The notes beneath the pieces were generated by a model. The model saw nothing but the letters and a program-made list of their open reading frames with translations, did not search any database and was not told the origin of the DNA. The position numbers and the translations under genes were made by a program. 64,000 nt of DNA, taken from NCBI RefSeq assembly GCF_009857505.1, contig NZ_WWCP01000033.1, forward strand, positions 1 through 64,000, written 5' to 3'. This DNA is from Duganella lactea (lineage in GTDB: Bacteria > Pseudomonadota > Gammaproteobacteria > Burkholderiales > Burkholderiaceae_D). Positions 52,929 through 63,918 of this stretch are shown here, one piece after another. Every line of letters begins with the position of its first letter. The stretch's first letter is position 1.

Positions 52929-53564
52929 ATGAAGCACGTCCCGGTTCACGTCTCCCTGATTACCATCATCGAAATCATGGCAATCCTGGTCGGGGCGTTA
53001 TCGGGGTTCGTCGAGGCGCGGCGCAAGCGCATGGACATCGTCGGCGTGTTCACGGTCGCCTTCATCGCCGCGTTCGGCGGCGGCACCTTGCGCGACATCC
53101 TGCTCGACAAGCGGCCGCTGTTCTGGGTCATGCACCAGGAATACGTGATCCTGATCTTCGTGCTGACGCTGGTCGCCACGCCGCTGATGAAAACGGTGCG
53201 ACAGATTATTTCCGAACGGGTGATTGTGGTGGCCGACGCCATCGGCCTCGGGCTGTTCGCCGTGGCCGGCGTGGCGCAGGCACAGGCGGCGCACATGCCG
53301 ATCTTCATCGCCTCGATGATGGGGGTGATCACCGGCATCTTCGGCGGCGTGCTGCGCGACATCGTCTGCAACGAAGTGCCGATGGTGCTGCGCGACGGCA
53401 AACCTTACGCCATCTGCGCCTTCTTCGGCACCTGGCTGTTCATCGGCCTGCAATACATCGATACCATTTCCGATGACGCGGCGCTGTGGATCAGCGCCGC
53501 GTTCATCGCGATCTTACGACTCGTGACCTGGAAGTTCGACCTGCACATCCGCAGTCACGATTAA
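52929..53564 (+). CDS. TRIC/UPF0126-family membrane channel protein
   Basis: A 211-residue inner-membrane protein with about seven hydrophobic segments and the duplicated glycine-rich motif of bacterial TRIC channels: FIAAFGGGTLRDILLDKRPL near residue 40 and GVITGIFGGVLRDIVCNEVP near 135. These form trimeric cation channels. A GTTGTC-rich microsatellite (52808-52831) lies upstream. It converges on the TonB receptor with a 2-base gap. Confidence 0.9.
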   Translation: MKHVPVHVSLITIIEIMAILVGALSGFVEARRKRMDIVGVFTVAFIAAFGGGTLRDILLDKRPLFWVMHQEYVILIFVLTLVATPLMKTVRQIISERVIVVADAIGLGLFAVAGVAQAQAAHMPIFIASMMGVITGIFGGVLRDIVCNEVPMVLRDGKPYAICAFFGTWLFIGLQYIDTISDDAALWISAAFIAILRLVTWKFDLHIRSHD

Positions 53565-53566
53565 GC

Positions 53567-56500
53567 TCAGAACGAGTACTGCGCCAACAGCGTGTAGCGC
53601 GGTCCGCTCATGAACACCTGACGGGTGAAGTTACCCGAGTGCTGTTCCATGATCTGACGCGTGTACGAGTTGGTCAGGTTGGTCCCCTCCAGGCCGACAC
53701 GGAACTTGTCCGTGAAGTCATAGAAGATCGACGCGTCCACCTGGCCATACGGCGCCTGGTACAGCGGCAGACCATAGGCCTGGTCGTTGTTCGTCGTCGG
53801 AATCAGGAAGCGGTCCGCGCCGGAGGCAGGATTGGTGTTCAGACCGTTGTTTCCGCGGCTGCCCCATTGATTCACACCCAGCAGGTAACGCGAGCGCCAG
53901 TTGTACGCCAGACGCATCGACAGGCCGTTCTGTTCATACATCACCGCCAGATTGATCGTGTGACGCGACAGGCCCTGCAACGGCGTCTTGCCGAACGCGC
54001 GGGCGTCGGTGTCGCAGCCGTTGATGTTCAGGTTGAAGTTCGACGACGCATCGTTACCCGAGCACCAGGCGTTGAACACCGGGTCCTTCAGCGTGCGTTC
54101 GCTTTCCACGTAAGTCCAGCTGGCCTGGGTGCCGATGCCGCGCAGCCAGTCCGGCACGAAATCGTAGTACTGCTGGTGGGCGATCTCGAAACCGCGGGCG
54201 AAACCCTTGGCGCCGTTGACCGGGCCGGTCACCACGAAGGTCTGCGGCTTGCCGGTCACGTCCTGCGCCGTGTAGCCATAGTTCTTGGTGACGATGATGT
54301 CCTTGAGGTCCTTGTTGAACAGCGAGAATGTCAGCGAACCAGCCTTGGCGAAGTACCACTCGGCGGTCAGGTCGACGTTGGTCGACGTGGTCGGCTTGAG
54401 CAAAGGATTGCCGTCGCTGGTGCCGGTCAGGCTGGTGCCGTCGAAGCGCACGGCGGTGGTGTTGCCGGCCGCGTCGCGGGTGACGGTCTGCATGTGCTGC
54501 GCGTTGAGCGTGGTCTGCACCTGCAGCTGATTGAAGTCCGGCCGCGACATGGCCTTGGCCACGGCGAAGCGGAACTGCAGTTCCTGGCTGGCCTTCAGGC
54601 GCAGGTTCAGGCTCGGCAACCAGTTGTTGTAGGAATTCTCAAACGACTGCGATTGCGCGAACTGGCCGATGTTGATCAGCTTGTCCTGGCCCGTGGCGAC
54701 GACGCCGGAGCCGACGGTCGGCAAGGACGGCGGCACGAACGCGACGTAACCGCTGCCGGCGCCTTTGGTGCGCACGTAGCGCACACCGATGTTGCCGTCG
54801 ATCGGGTACTTCAGGTCATCCCAGCCGAAGCGCAGCTGCGTGTAGGCGGAGCGGGTCTTCTCGGTCTGCGTGTTGTTGGCGGCCGGGTCGTTGAAGGTGG
54901 CGGCCTTCCACGGATCGCAGGTCGAGCCTTTTTCGGCGCACAGGACGTCGTGGTAAGCGTGGATCTTGCTCCATTGGTCGGGGAAGCCGCGCACGGTGGC
55001 CTCGTCGGCGAACAGCATCGGCGGCAGGCTGTACTTGCCACCGAAGAAGTTGTCGATCTGCTGCAGCGACGCGCCGCCGGCGAAGCGCGGGTCGCTCAGG
55101 CGGGCGACGCCGTTGATCTGCCAGCCTTCCATCCACGGGAAGGTGATCGCCTGCCAGTTGTAGAACTTCTGCGCCTTGTGGTTGACGCCTTCGCGGTCGG
55201 CCATGCGGACGCCGAAGCGGATGTCGCGCAGCACCGGATCGTCGAACGAATACTTGACGTCGGATTTCCAGGCTTTCTGGGTGGCCTTGGCGCGGTCCAG
55301 CGCTTCCTGGGTATAGGCCCAGTAGTAGTTTTTCGGATCGGCCATGTAGGCCGCCGAGCCCAGGCCAATCTGCGGCACTTTGCCGGTCATGTCCATGGTC
55401 TGGTTCGGCAGGATGAAGCCGGTCGAGACGTCGGCGTCGAAGCCCTCGGTGGTCGAGCGCACATGCTGGAAGTCATTGGTCCAGGTCCAGTCCGGCGAGA
55501 CGCGCCACTGAACGTTCAGCGAGATGTCGCGGGTGCCCGATTCGCGCGTGTTGATCCGCTGCGAGCTGTTGAACGGCGAACCGCCATAGGTCGGGTTCGA
55601 GATGGTGCCGCTCTGGAACGCGCCCTTGCTGTCGAACACCGAGTTGGCGCTGGCGACCTGCTGATACCACTTGTCCTCGGACGAGGCCACCACGTGCTCG
55701 TCCAGGTCTTCCTTGTACTTGGTCTTGAAGTAGGTCAGCGCGGCGGTCAGGTCCTTGTTCGGGCGCCACTGCAGGGCGGCGTAGTCGCCGCGGCGGGTGC
55801 GGTCGAATTCTTGCGAGCGATAACCGACGCCCAGCGGAATCCATTGCGTCTTGGCCGGGTCGTACTGGGCCGGGTTGGTGGAATTCACATGCGGGAAATA
55901 CGGATCGACGCTGACGCCGTCCGAGCGGCTCGGGCTCTTCGCGTGGGCGAAGTCGACCAGCGCGCCGAACTCGCCGAAGTCGGTGTTCCAGCGGTTCGAC
56001 AGCAGGATGGTGCCGGTCGGCGACGGCTTACCCTTGCGCAGCGTGGAATAGGATTCCGACACGCCCACCGTGCCCTTGAAGCCCTTGTAATCGAACGGCA
56101 TGGCGGTGCGCAGATTGACCAGGCCGGCGACCGCGCCTTCGATCTGTTCCGCCGACGGATTCTTGTAGACATCGACGCCGGACATCAGTTCCGGCGCCAC
56201 GTCGGCGAAGCCGAGCGAACGGCCGCCGCCGGCCGAGAACGCGTCGCGGCCGTTGATTTCCGAACGTACATAGGTCAGGCCGCGCACCGAGACGCCGGAG
56301 CCTTCGACCGATTGGCGGTTCGGGTCACCCGCCATGTTGCGGTCGATGGTGACGCCGGCGATCCGCTGCAGCACCTCGGTGACGGAGCGGTCGGGCAGCT
56401 TGCCGATGTCCTCGGCGACGATCGAATCGACGACCTCGTCCGAATCCTGCTTGAGTTTCTGCGCCGACTGCAGCGCGGCGCGCTGGCCGCTCACCACCAC

Positions 56501-56611
56501 CACCGGGCCGGCGGTGCTGGTATCGGTGGTTTGCGCCCATGCCGGGCTGGTGTGCAGCACAACGATCTGTGCCACTGCGGCGGCTATCGCCGTTTTCTGT
56601 AATTTACTCAA
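53567..56611 (-). CDS. TonB-dependent receptor (carbohydrate-type)
   Basis: A 1014-residue outer-membrane barrel. A signal peptide ends near AQTTD (residue 27). The plug follows: VVVVSGQRAALQSAQKLKQD, VDSIVAEDIGKLPDRSVTEV, LQRIAGVTIDRNMAG and SVRGLTYVRSEINGRDAFSA. The 22-strand barrel ends in the expected aromatic residue (YTLLAQYSF). The form is the Caulobacter/Xanthomonas-like sugar-uptake type. It is downstream of the halogenase gene on the same strand, 129 bases away. LacI-type control is suggested by the upstream operator. Confidence 0.93.
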   Translation of the reverse strand: MSKLQKTAIAAAVAQIVVLHTSPAWAQTTDTSTAGPVVVVSGQRAALQSAQKLKQDSDEVVDSIVAEDIGKLPDRSVTEVLQRIAGVTIDRNMAGDPNRQSVEGSGVSVRGLTYVRSEINGRDAFSAGGGRSLGFADVAPELMSGVDVYKNPSAEQIEGAVAGLVNLRTAMPFDYKGFKGTVGVSESYSTLRKGKPSPTGTILLSNRWNTDFGEFGALVDFAHAKSPSRSDGVSVDPYFPHVNSTNPAQYDPAKTQWIPLGVGYRSQEFDRTRRGDYAALQWRPNKDLTAALTYFKTKYKEDLDEHVVASSEDKWYQQVASANSVFDSKGAFQSGTISNPTYGGSPFNSSQRINTRESGTRDISLNVQWRVSPDWTWTNDFQHVRSTTEGFDADVSTGFILPNQTMDMTGKVPQIGLGSAAYMADPKNYYWAYTQEALDRAKATQKAWKSDVKYSFDDPVLRDIRFGVRMADREGVNHKAQKFYNWQAITFPWMEGWQINGVARLSDPRFAGGASLQQIDNFFGGKYSLPPMLFADEATVRGFPDQWSKIHAYHDVLCAEKGSTCDPWKAATFNDPAANNTQTEKTRSAYTQLRFGWDDLKYPIDGNIGVRYVRTKGAGSGYVAFVPPSLPTVGSGVVATGQDKLINIGQFAQSQSFENSYNNWLPSLNLRLKASQELQFRFAVAKAMSRPDFNQLQVQTTLNAQHMQTVTRDAAGNTTAVRFDGTSLTGTSDGNPLLKPTTSTNVDLTAEWYFAKAGSLTFSLFNKDLKDIIVTKNYGYTAQDVTGKPQTFVVTGPVNGAKGFARGFEIAHQQYYDFVPDWLRGIGTQASWTYVESERTLKDPVFNAWCSGNDASSNFNLNINGCDTDARAFGKTPLQGLSRHTINLAVMYEQNGLSMRLAYNWRSRYLLGVNQWGSRGNNGLNTNPASGADRFLIPTTNNDQAYGLPLYQAPYGQVDASIFYDFTDKFRVGLEGTNLTNSYTRQIMEQHSGNFTRQVFMSGPRYTLLAQYSF

Positions 56612-56721
56612 TTTGAATCTCCCCCTCGTCTAGGTGGTTTTTGTGTTTCACTAACGCTCCAGTGTTGCGTCCCGCTATAGATTTATAAATGCTCTTGGAA
56701 AGTTCATGCCTCCATCGTTTT

Positions 56722-56736
56722 TGTTATCAGATAACA
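56722..56736. promoter_or_regulatory. Perfect dyad TGTTATC-A-GATAACA
   Basis: A 15-base palindrome with 7-bp arms lies five bases past the halogenase stop and about 110 bases upstream of the TonB receptor start. It could be an operator for an internal promoter. No T-run; a terminator role is less likely. Confidence 0.45.
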
Positions 56737-56740
56737 CCTG

Positions 56741-58270
56741 TCAGGCGCCCGCCTGGGTTGCGACGTAAGCGCCGTGATCCGGCATCCGCGCCACCGTCCG
56801 CGCGATCAGGTCGCGCAGTTCGGCGAAGTGGCCGTGCACCGCGCGCAGGTCGACGCGCTCCACCAGCGGGTCGTGGCGCTTCGGCACCGCGCCCAGACCC
56901 ATCATCATCGCCACAAACGAGGGCTCGGCAAAGCCGCCGCGATCAACAATCGCCACACGACCGGTTTCGCGGAATAACTCGATCTGGTGGCGCAGCGTGT
57001 CCGGAATCGCCATGTGGGCGCAGTAGCGCCAGAATTCCGAATCGTCGCGTTTGGTCAGCTTGTAGTGCAGGATGATGAAATCGCGCACCGAGGCGTAGCG
57101 CAGGCCCATGACACGGTTGAATTCGTCAGCCAGCGCCGGGTTGCAATCGCGCTCCGGGAACAGTTCGAGCAGCTTGCCGACCGCCGTTTCGATCAGGTTG
57201 ATGCTGGTCGATTCCAGCGGTTCGACGAAACCGGCCGCCAGGCCGATCGCCACCACGTTCTTGACCCAGCTCTGGCGCCGCCGCCCGGTGACGAAGCGCA
57301 ACTGGCGTGGTTCGTCCAGCGCGGCGCCGTCGAGGCCATCCAGCAGCACGCGGCGCGCCTGCTCGTCGCTGGTGAAGCCGTCGCTGTACACGTGGCCGTT
57401 GCCGGTGCGGTGCTGCAGCGGGATACGCCAGAGCCAGCCGGCTTGCTTGGCGGTGGAGCGGGTATAGGGCGTCAGCTGCGCGACCGAGGCGCAGGGCACG
57501 GCCTGCGCGCTGTTGCACGGCAGGTAAGCGCTCCAGTCCTCGTAGCCCGCCTTCAGCGTGCCTTCGATCAGCAGCCCGCGGAAGCCCGAGCAATCGATGA
57601 ACAAATCGCCTTCGACGCGGCGGCCGTCGGCCAGCTTGACGGCGGTGACGAAGCCGCTCTGCGGATGCTGCTCGACCTCGACGATCATGCCTTCGACGCG
57701 GCGCGCGCCGCGCGCCACGGCGTAGTCGCGCAGATACTGCGCGTACAGGCTGGCGTCGAAATGGAAACCGTAGGAATAGGCGTCGGTGACGCCCGGCGTT
57801 GCCGCACTCGGCGGGATGAACTTGCCATGGCGGGCCATGACCGAGGGCGCCGACCAGTGCTCCAGCTCTGGCATGTTGTTGAAGGCCCGCGCCAGGCGCA
57901 GCCAGTGCTGGTGCGCGTCGAAACCGGCCAGCGGCGGGCCGAAATCGCCGAAGGCGTGGAAGAAGCGGTTGCCGACGTGGCCCCAGTCCTTGAATTCAAT
58001 GCCCAGCTTGAAGCTGGCCTGGGTCTTGCGGACAAAGTCGGCGCCATCCAGACCCAGCGCATCGTTATAGACGCGGATGGTCGGCAAGGTCGCCTCGCCG
58101 ACGCCGATGGTGCCGATCTCCGGCGATTCCACCAGGGTGATGTCGCAGGGCTGGGTCGGGTGGCGCGCCAGACGCTGGGCCAGCGGCGCGGCGGTCATCC
58201 AGCCGGCCGTGCCGCCGCCGACGATGACGATCCTGCGGATCGCCGCGCCACGCATGTCATTGCTGCTCAT
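56741..58270 (-). CDS. Flavin-dependent tryptophan halogenase-like protein
   Basis: 509 residues of the PrnA/RebH type. FAD motif IVIVGGGTAGWMTAAPLAQR near residue 14; the catalytic-lysine segment QASFKLGIEFKDWG near 75-80; the diagnostic WxWxIP as GWLWRIPLQHRTGNG near 275; and the Glu segment AAGFVEPLESTSINLIETA near 345. FADH2-dependent HOCl/HOBr formation is expected; the substrate may be an indole or a different aromatic. Such genes are often paired with TonB receptors in sugar-scavenging bacteria. The ATG at 58270 is used because AGGGGA lies five bases upstream. Confidence 0.9.
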   Translation of the reverse strand: MSSNDMRGAAIRRIVIVGGGTAGWMTAAPLAQRLARHPTQPCDITLVESPEIGTIGVGEATLPTIRVYNDALGLDGADFVRKTQASFKLGIEFKDWGHVGNRFFHAFGDFGPPLAGFDAHQHWLRLARAFNNMPELEHWSAPSVMARHGKFIPPSAATPGVTDAYSYGFHFDASLYAQYLRDYAVARGARRVEGMIVEVEQHPQSGFVTAVKLADGRRVEGDLFIDCSGFRGLLIEGTLKAGYEDWSAYLPCNSAQAVPCASVAQLTPYTRSTAKQAGWLWRIPLQHRTGNGHVYSDGFTSDEQARRVLLDGLDGAALDEPRQLRFVTGRRRQSWVKNVVAIGLAAGFVEPLESTSINLIETAVGKLLELFPERDCNPALADEFNRVMGLRYASVRDFIILHYKLTKRDDSEFWRYCAHMAIPDTLRHQIELFRETGRVAIVDRGGFAEPSFVAMMMGLGAVPKRHDPLVERVDLRAVHGHFAELRDLIARTVARMPDHGAYVATQAGA

Positions 58271-58303
58271 GTCGTCCCCTGTCATGGTTTTTAGCGTGTC
58301 GGC

Positions 58304-58432
58304 TCAGTAGGGACTGGTCATGACAACGTTTTCAAACCAGGACGAATGAAGAGCGTTTTGCGCATATGCCCGGGATTTCCGGGCAAATGGGGTCACGGCC
58401 ATAGCGATGGCCGCTGTGTGTCGCGTTGTCAT
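58304..58432 (-). CDS. Possible 42-residue leader peptide
   Basis: An ATG at 58430-58432 has GGGAGA five bases upstream, and a 42-codon frame (MTTRHTAAIAMAVTPFARKS...) runs to a TGA at 58304-58306, 33 bases before the halogenase ATG. A TTGCAC/GGATAA promoter-like pair lies upstream on the same strand. The frame overlaps the LacI-type operator. It may be a chance ORF. Confidence 0.3.
   Translation of the reverse strand: MTTRHTAAIAMAVTPFARKSRAYAQNALHSSWFENVVMTSPY
58321..58334. promoter_or_regulatory. LacI-family operator upstream of the halogenase/TonB receptor unit
   Basis: TGACAACGTTTTCA is palindromic at 12 of 14 positions around a central AACGTT, the classic LacI/PurR-family core. It is 51-64 bases upstream of the halogenase start. 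No LacI gene is adjacent; the nearest in the window is at 21454. Confidence 0.55.
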
Positions 58433-58587
58433 TGGTGTCTCCCGTCTTTTATTTTTTTATCCGGCACTTGGTGCTCGGCAGTGCAAATTAACATTAATGC
58501 GAGCAACGAACAAATTTTTCTTTTATAAATGTCGCTGTTTAACCGCACCCGCAAAACACGGGATTCAAGGTTGCTTTTAGGCACTCC

Positions 58588-58616
58588 AAAAAAAATGCCG
58601 GCAACGCCGGCATTTT
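58588..58616 (-). terminator. Rho-independent terminator of the PII gene
   Basis: AAAATGCCGGC (58592-58602) and GCCGGCATTTT (58606-58616) form a perfect 11-bp stem with a 3-base loop, followed on the - strand by further T residues. It begins 20 bases past the PII stop codon. Confidence 0.9.
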
Positions 58617-58635
58617 GCATCCCATGAAACTGGTT

Positions 58636-58974
58636 TTACACCGCGTCGGGGCCGGTTTCGCCGGTACGGATGCGGATCACCTGCTCGACGTTCTGCACGA
58701 AGATTTTGCCGTCGCCGATCTTGCCGGTGCGCGCGGCCTTGATGATGGCGTCCACCACTTGCTCGGCCACGCCGTCGTCGACCACCACTTCCACTTTGAC
58801 TTTCGGCAGGAAGTCGACCACGTATTCGGCGCCGCGATACAGTTCGGTATGGCCCTTCTGGCGGCCAAAACCTTTCACCTCGGTGACGGTCAGACCGGTG
58901 ACGTTGACCTCTGCCAGTGCTTCACGCACCTCGTCCAGCTTGAACGGCTTGATCACTGCGGTAATCTGTTTCAT
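58636..58974 (-). CDS. glnB: Nitrogen regulatory protein P-II
   Basis: A 112-residue trimeric signalling protein that senses ATP/ADP and 2-oxoglutarate. It starts MKQITAVIKPFKLDEVREAL. The T-loop GRQKGHTELYRGAEY carries the uridylylated Tyr51, and the B-loop TGKIGDGKIFV and C-loop IRIRTGETG are complete. It is downstream of nadE in the same operon. PII control of glutamine-dependent NAD synthetases of this type has been reported, so the pairing is functional. glnB is preferred to glnK as no amtB is adjacent. Confidence 0.95.
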   Translation of the reverse strand: MKQITAVIKPFKLDEVREALAEVNVTGLTVTEVKGFGRQKGHTELYRGAEYVVDFLPKVKVEVVVDDGVAEQVVDAIIKAARTGKIGDGKIFVQNVEQVIRIRTGETGPDAV

Positions 58975-59079
58975 GACTTCTCCTTCTATCCAAATCGAAA
59001 ATCCGGGCGCAGCTAACTGCATGCTTTGCTTCTATTGTAATCGACCAAAGCGCGCTGTCCATGCACATCAGCGTATTCT

Positions 59080-61134
<2,055 letters not shown>

Positions 61135-61236
61135 GTCCAGGTCTTCCGCGTTGGCAAAAGCGGATTATCGCACGGCCCAAGTCGGGCCGCAGCCCGCCGC
61201 GACGGATCTCAGCGGGAATCGGCGTAACCTGCCACA

Positions 61237-62400
61237 ATGCTGGCTTCACTACGTTGGGGAATAAAGTTGTCCGCGCCTGAATTCACAATCGTTGACTCCC
61301 TCGCAGAGGTGGACCCGGCCGCATGGCAAGCGCTGGCCGGCGACAACCCCACGCTGAGCCACACCTTCCTCGAAGCGCTGCACGCCACCGGCTGCGCGTC
61401 CGCCGCGACCGGCTGGTCGCCGCGTTTCCTGCTGATGCATCGTGACGACACCTTGTGCGGCGCGCTGCCGCTCTACCTCAAGACCCACAGCCGCGGCGAA
61501 TATGTGTTCGACCACAGCTGGGCCGACGCCTTCCACCGCCACGGCATCCCATACTATCCGAAACTGCTGTCCGCCGTCCCGTTCACGCCCGTCACCGGCA
61601 GCCGCTTGCTGGCGCTGACGCCGGCGGACCGTGCCCTGCTGGCGCGCGCGGCGTTGCAGGTGGCGCGTCAGCTGGAGACCTCGTCGCTGCACATCCTGTT
61701 CCCCGAGGAAGCGGACAAGCAGGCGCTGCAGGCCGAAGGCTATCTGCTGCGCGAAGGGGTGCAATTCCACTGGGAGAATCACGGCTACGCCGACCTCGAC
61801 GCCTTCCTCGCCACCATGAAGATGGAGAAACGCAAGAAGCTGCGCCAGGACCGGCGCCGCGTGCGGGACACTGGCATCGATTTCACCCACCTGGCCGGCG
61901 CCGCCATCAGCGACGAGGCGCTGCGCTTTTTCTACAGCTGCTATGTGTCGACCTATGAAGCGCACTACTCCACGCCGTATCTGTCGCTGGCCTTCTTCCA
62001 GCGCCTGCTGGCCGACACCCCGGACAGCCTGATGATCGTGCTGGCGCACCGCGCCGGCACGCCGGTGGCGGCGGCGCTGAATCTGGTCGGCGGCAATGTG
62101 ATGTATGGCCGCTACTGGGGCACGACCGAGTTTGTGTCCGGCCTGCATTTTGAAACCTGTTACGTGCAATCGATCGAATACTGTATCCGTCACGGCATCG
62201 ACCGTTTTGAAGGCGGCGCGCAAGGCGTCCACAAGATGTCGCGCGGCCTGGTGCCAACGCCCACCTGGTCGGCCCACTGGATCGCCGATGCCCGCTTCGC
62301 CGACGCGATCGGCGATTTCCTGGAGCAGGAAACCGCCGCCATGAACGACTACATCGACGAATTGTCAGAGCATGTGCCGTTCAAGGACACTCAGAAATAA
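61237..62400 (+). CDS. FemAB-like/DUF482 acyltransferase-fold protein
   Basis: 387 residues of the peptidogalycan/FemAB-like GNAT group (PF04339 type): LPLYLKTHSRGEYVFDHSWA near residue 75, YYPKLLSAVPFTPVTGSRL, MKMEKRKKLRQDRRRVRD near 190 and FEGGAQGVHKMSRGLVPTPT near 325. The biochemical role of these proteins is undefined; FemX-type aminoacyl transfer is possible. The start is uncertain (ATG 61237; TTG 61267). Its 3' end overlaps the convergent outer-membrane gene by 10 bases. Confidence 0.85.
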   Translation: MLASLRWGIKLSAPEFTIVDSLAEVDPAAWQALAGDNPTLSHTFLEALHATGCASAATGWSPRFLLMHRDDTLCGALPLYLKTHSRGEYVFDHSWADAFHRHGIPYYPKLLSAVPFTPVTGSRLLALTPADRALLARAALQVARQLETSSLHILFPEEADKQALQAEGYLLREGVQFHWENHGYADLDAFLATMKMEKRKKLRQDRRRVRDTGIDFTHLAGAAISDEALRFFYSCYVSTYEAHYSTPYLSLAFFQRLLADTPDSLMIVLAHRAGTPVAAALNLVGGNVMYGRYWGTTEFVSGLHFETCYVQSIEYCIRHGIDRFEGGAQGVHKMSRGLVPTPTWSAHWIADARFADAIGDFLEQETAAMNDYIDELSEHVPFKDTQK

Positions 62401-63614
62401 TACCCGGCCTGGAGATTGATCCGGCGCGTGAGGCCGTCATGCTGGCTGGAGGTCGACGCCAGGCCGCCGCCATCCGGCGACAGATACGGATGGTGCTTGC
62501 CCCACATGAAGTCGACGTAGAACACCCATTTGCCGGATGAGAAACTCATGCCGCTGACGTTCTGCACCGAGTTTTTATAGCCGGCGACGCGTTTGCGCAG
62601 CACGCTGTAGTCGTTGTACAGCTTGAATCCGCTGAAGGGGCCCAGCTTGCCCGGCAGGTCGTAGCTGACATTGGCGATGTAGATATCGCCCTTGGCGGCG
62701 ACCGGATAGGGGTAGCCGAAACCACCCAGCATGACGAAGCTGTTCGCGTCAAGCCCGCCATAGGTCTGGTCGTCGCGGTGGCTGGTTTTGTACTGGTAGC
62801 GCAGCGCTTCGAGCCCGACATTCCACGGTCCGGCGCCGCCCCGGTAGTGCACCGCCACGGCGTTGCGGCGGGTATCCCGGCGCTCGCTGCGGGTGTCGTT
62901 GCGGATGGCGCCCGTCAATGCGGAGAAGCCAACTTCGTTCCGTCCCTCGCTGTCGAGGTGCGCGGCGACGCGGCCGATCAGCGTATTGCGTTCATGGTCG
63001 CGCTGGCCGGTGCCGTAACCCTGCTGGTCATCATCGGGGACGATGTTGTACGAATAGCGATTGGCGGCGCTGGCGGTATTGCCGCCGCCGCCATACGAGC
63101 CGCCATCGCGCGGATAAAAGCCGACCTGCCACTCGACCGGCCCGGGCTTGCTGGCGTAGGTGAGGCCGAGGTCGTACTTGTCCTCAAAGCCGGTGTAGAA
63201 GGCGATCGATTCGTAGTAGTTGTTGGAGGCGAACGGCTGCAGGCCGAACATATTCCGGTCCAGCCCCACATGCAGCGTGCTCTTGTCGGCGAAGCGCATG
63301 CCCACCCAGCCGTGATGCAGGAAGTGCTGCCAGTAGTCGCCCTGCCCTTTCGGGAAGCGGTTGTAGCGGTATTGCGCCGAGCCGATCAGCGTGCCATCGT
63401 CGTAATTGACATCCAGGCGCGCGGTGTCCAGGCCAAAGAAGCCGTTCGGGTACGCGTCCTGCCAGCTCTTGTGGATGTAATTGAAGCGGATCGCACCACC
63501 GACGGTCAACGGCGAAGCCGCCGTGTCAGCCGTCTCCGCCGCAGCCGCGCCGCCAGACAACAGCAACAGGGCGGCCAGCGCTACGCCGCCATAACTTGCG
63601 TTCTTATCAGACAT
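62391..63614 (-). CDS. Outer-membrane beta-barrel (porin-like) protein
   Basis: 407 residues with a signal peptide (MSDKNASYGGVALAALLLLS then GGAAAAE, cleaved near 28). The rest has alternating beta-strand patterns (LTVGGAIRFNYIHKSWQ; DVNYDDGTLIGSAQYRYN; FFLHHGWVGMR-like strands) and ends in Phe (RINLQAGYYF), the outer-membrane targeting mark. It resembles DUF/porin families with phosphate- or sugar-selective members; no specific substrate can be named. Single gene. Confidence 0.82.
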   Translation of the reverse strand: MSDKNASYGGVALAALLLLSGGAAAAETADTAASPLTVGGAIRFNYIHKSWQDAYPNGFFGLDTARLDVNYDDGTLIGSAQYRYNRFPKGQGDYWQHFLHHGWVGMRFADKSTLHVGLDRNMFGLQPFASNNYYESIAFYTGFEDKYDLGLTYASKPGPVEWQVGFYPRDGGSYGGGGNTASAANRYSYNIVPDDDQQGYGTGQRDHERNTLIGRVAAHLDSEGRNEVGFSALTGAIRNDTRSERRDTRRNAVAVHYRGGAGPWNVGLEALRYQYKTSHRDDQTYGGLDANSFVMLGGFGYPYPVAAKGDIYIANVSYDLPGKLGPFSGFKLYNDYSVLRKRVAGYKNSVQNVSGMSFSSGKWVFYVDFMWGKHHPYLSPDGGGLASTSSQHDGLTRRINLQAGYYF

Positions 63615-63848
63615 AAGCTCCTCGTACTGATTAGGGGGCATTATTTTAAGGCAAGCTGCCGATGGGCGGCGTCCGGTTGGCCACGACCTCGCCTGACAAC
63701 AGCAACTTGCCCCTACAAAAATCTGGACAGCGCAGCGTTGTAAAAAAATCAGTCATCAGTCAACTGGGTGGAGATACATCAGGGAAACCCTTATGCGGTA
63801 GAATAGGGAAATACACATCATCCTGGCTTAAGTATGAATCCAGTTTTC

Positions 63849-63877
63849 TTCACAGCAATTTCCGTCGCGGCTATACT
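63849..63877 (+). promoter_or_regulatory. Sigma-70 promoter before the last gene
   Basis: -35 TTCACA (63849-63854) and -10 TATACT (63872-63877) with a 17-base spacer, each five of six consensus bases. The start codon is at 63919. The gap 63615-63918 holds this promoter, the divergent start region of the outer-membrane gene and no credible gene. Confidence 0.7.
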
Positions 63878-63918
63878 TTGGCCCCCTTGGAAAGTTTTCT
63901 AGGACGTGGCAAAACAGC

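Noticed and set aside
53486..56602. 1038-codon open frame on the + strand opposite the TonB receptor
   Set aside because: Shadow of a strongly conserved gene; repetitive Val/Arg/Gly composition and no family motif.
58429..58620. 63-codon - strand frame between the PII terminator and the halogenase
   Set aside because: It begins inside the PII terminator hairpin and has no ribosome binding site.
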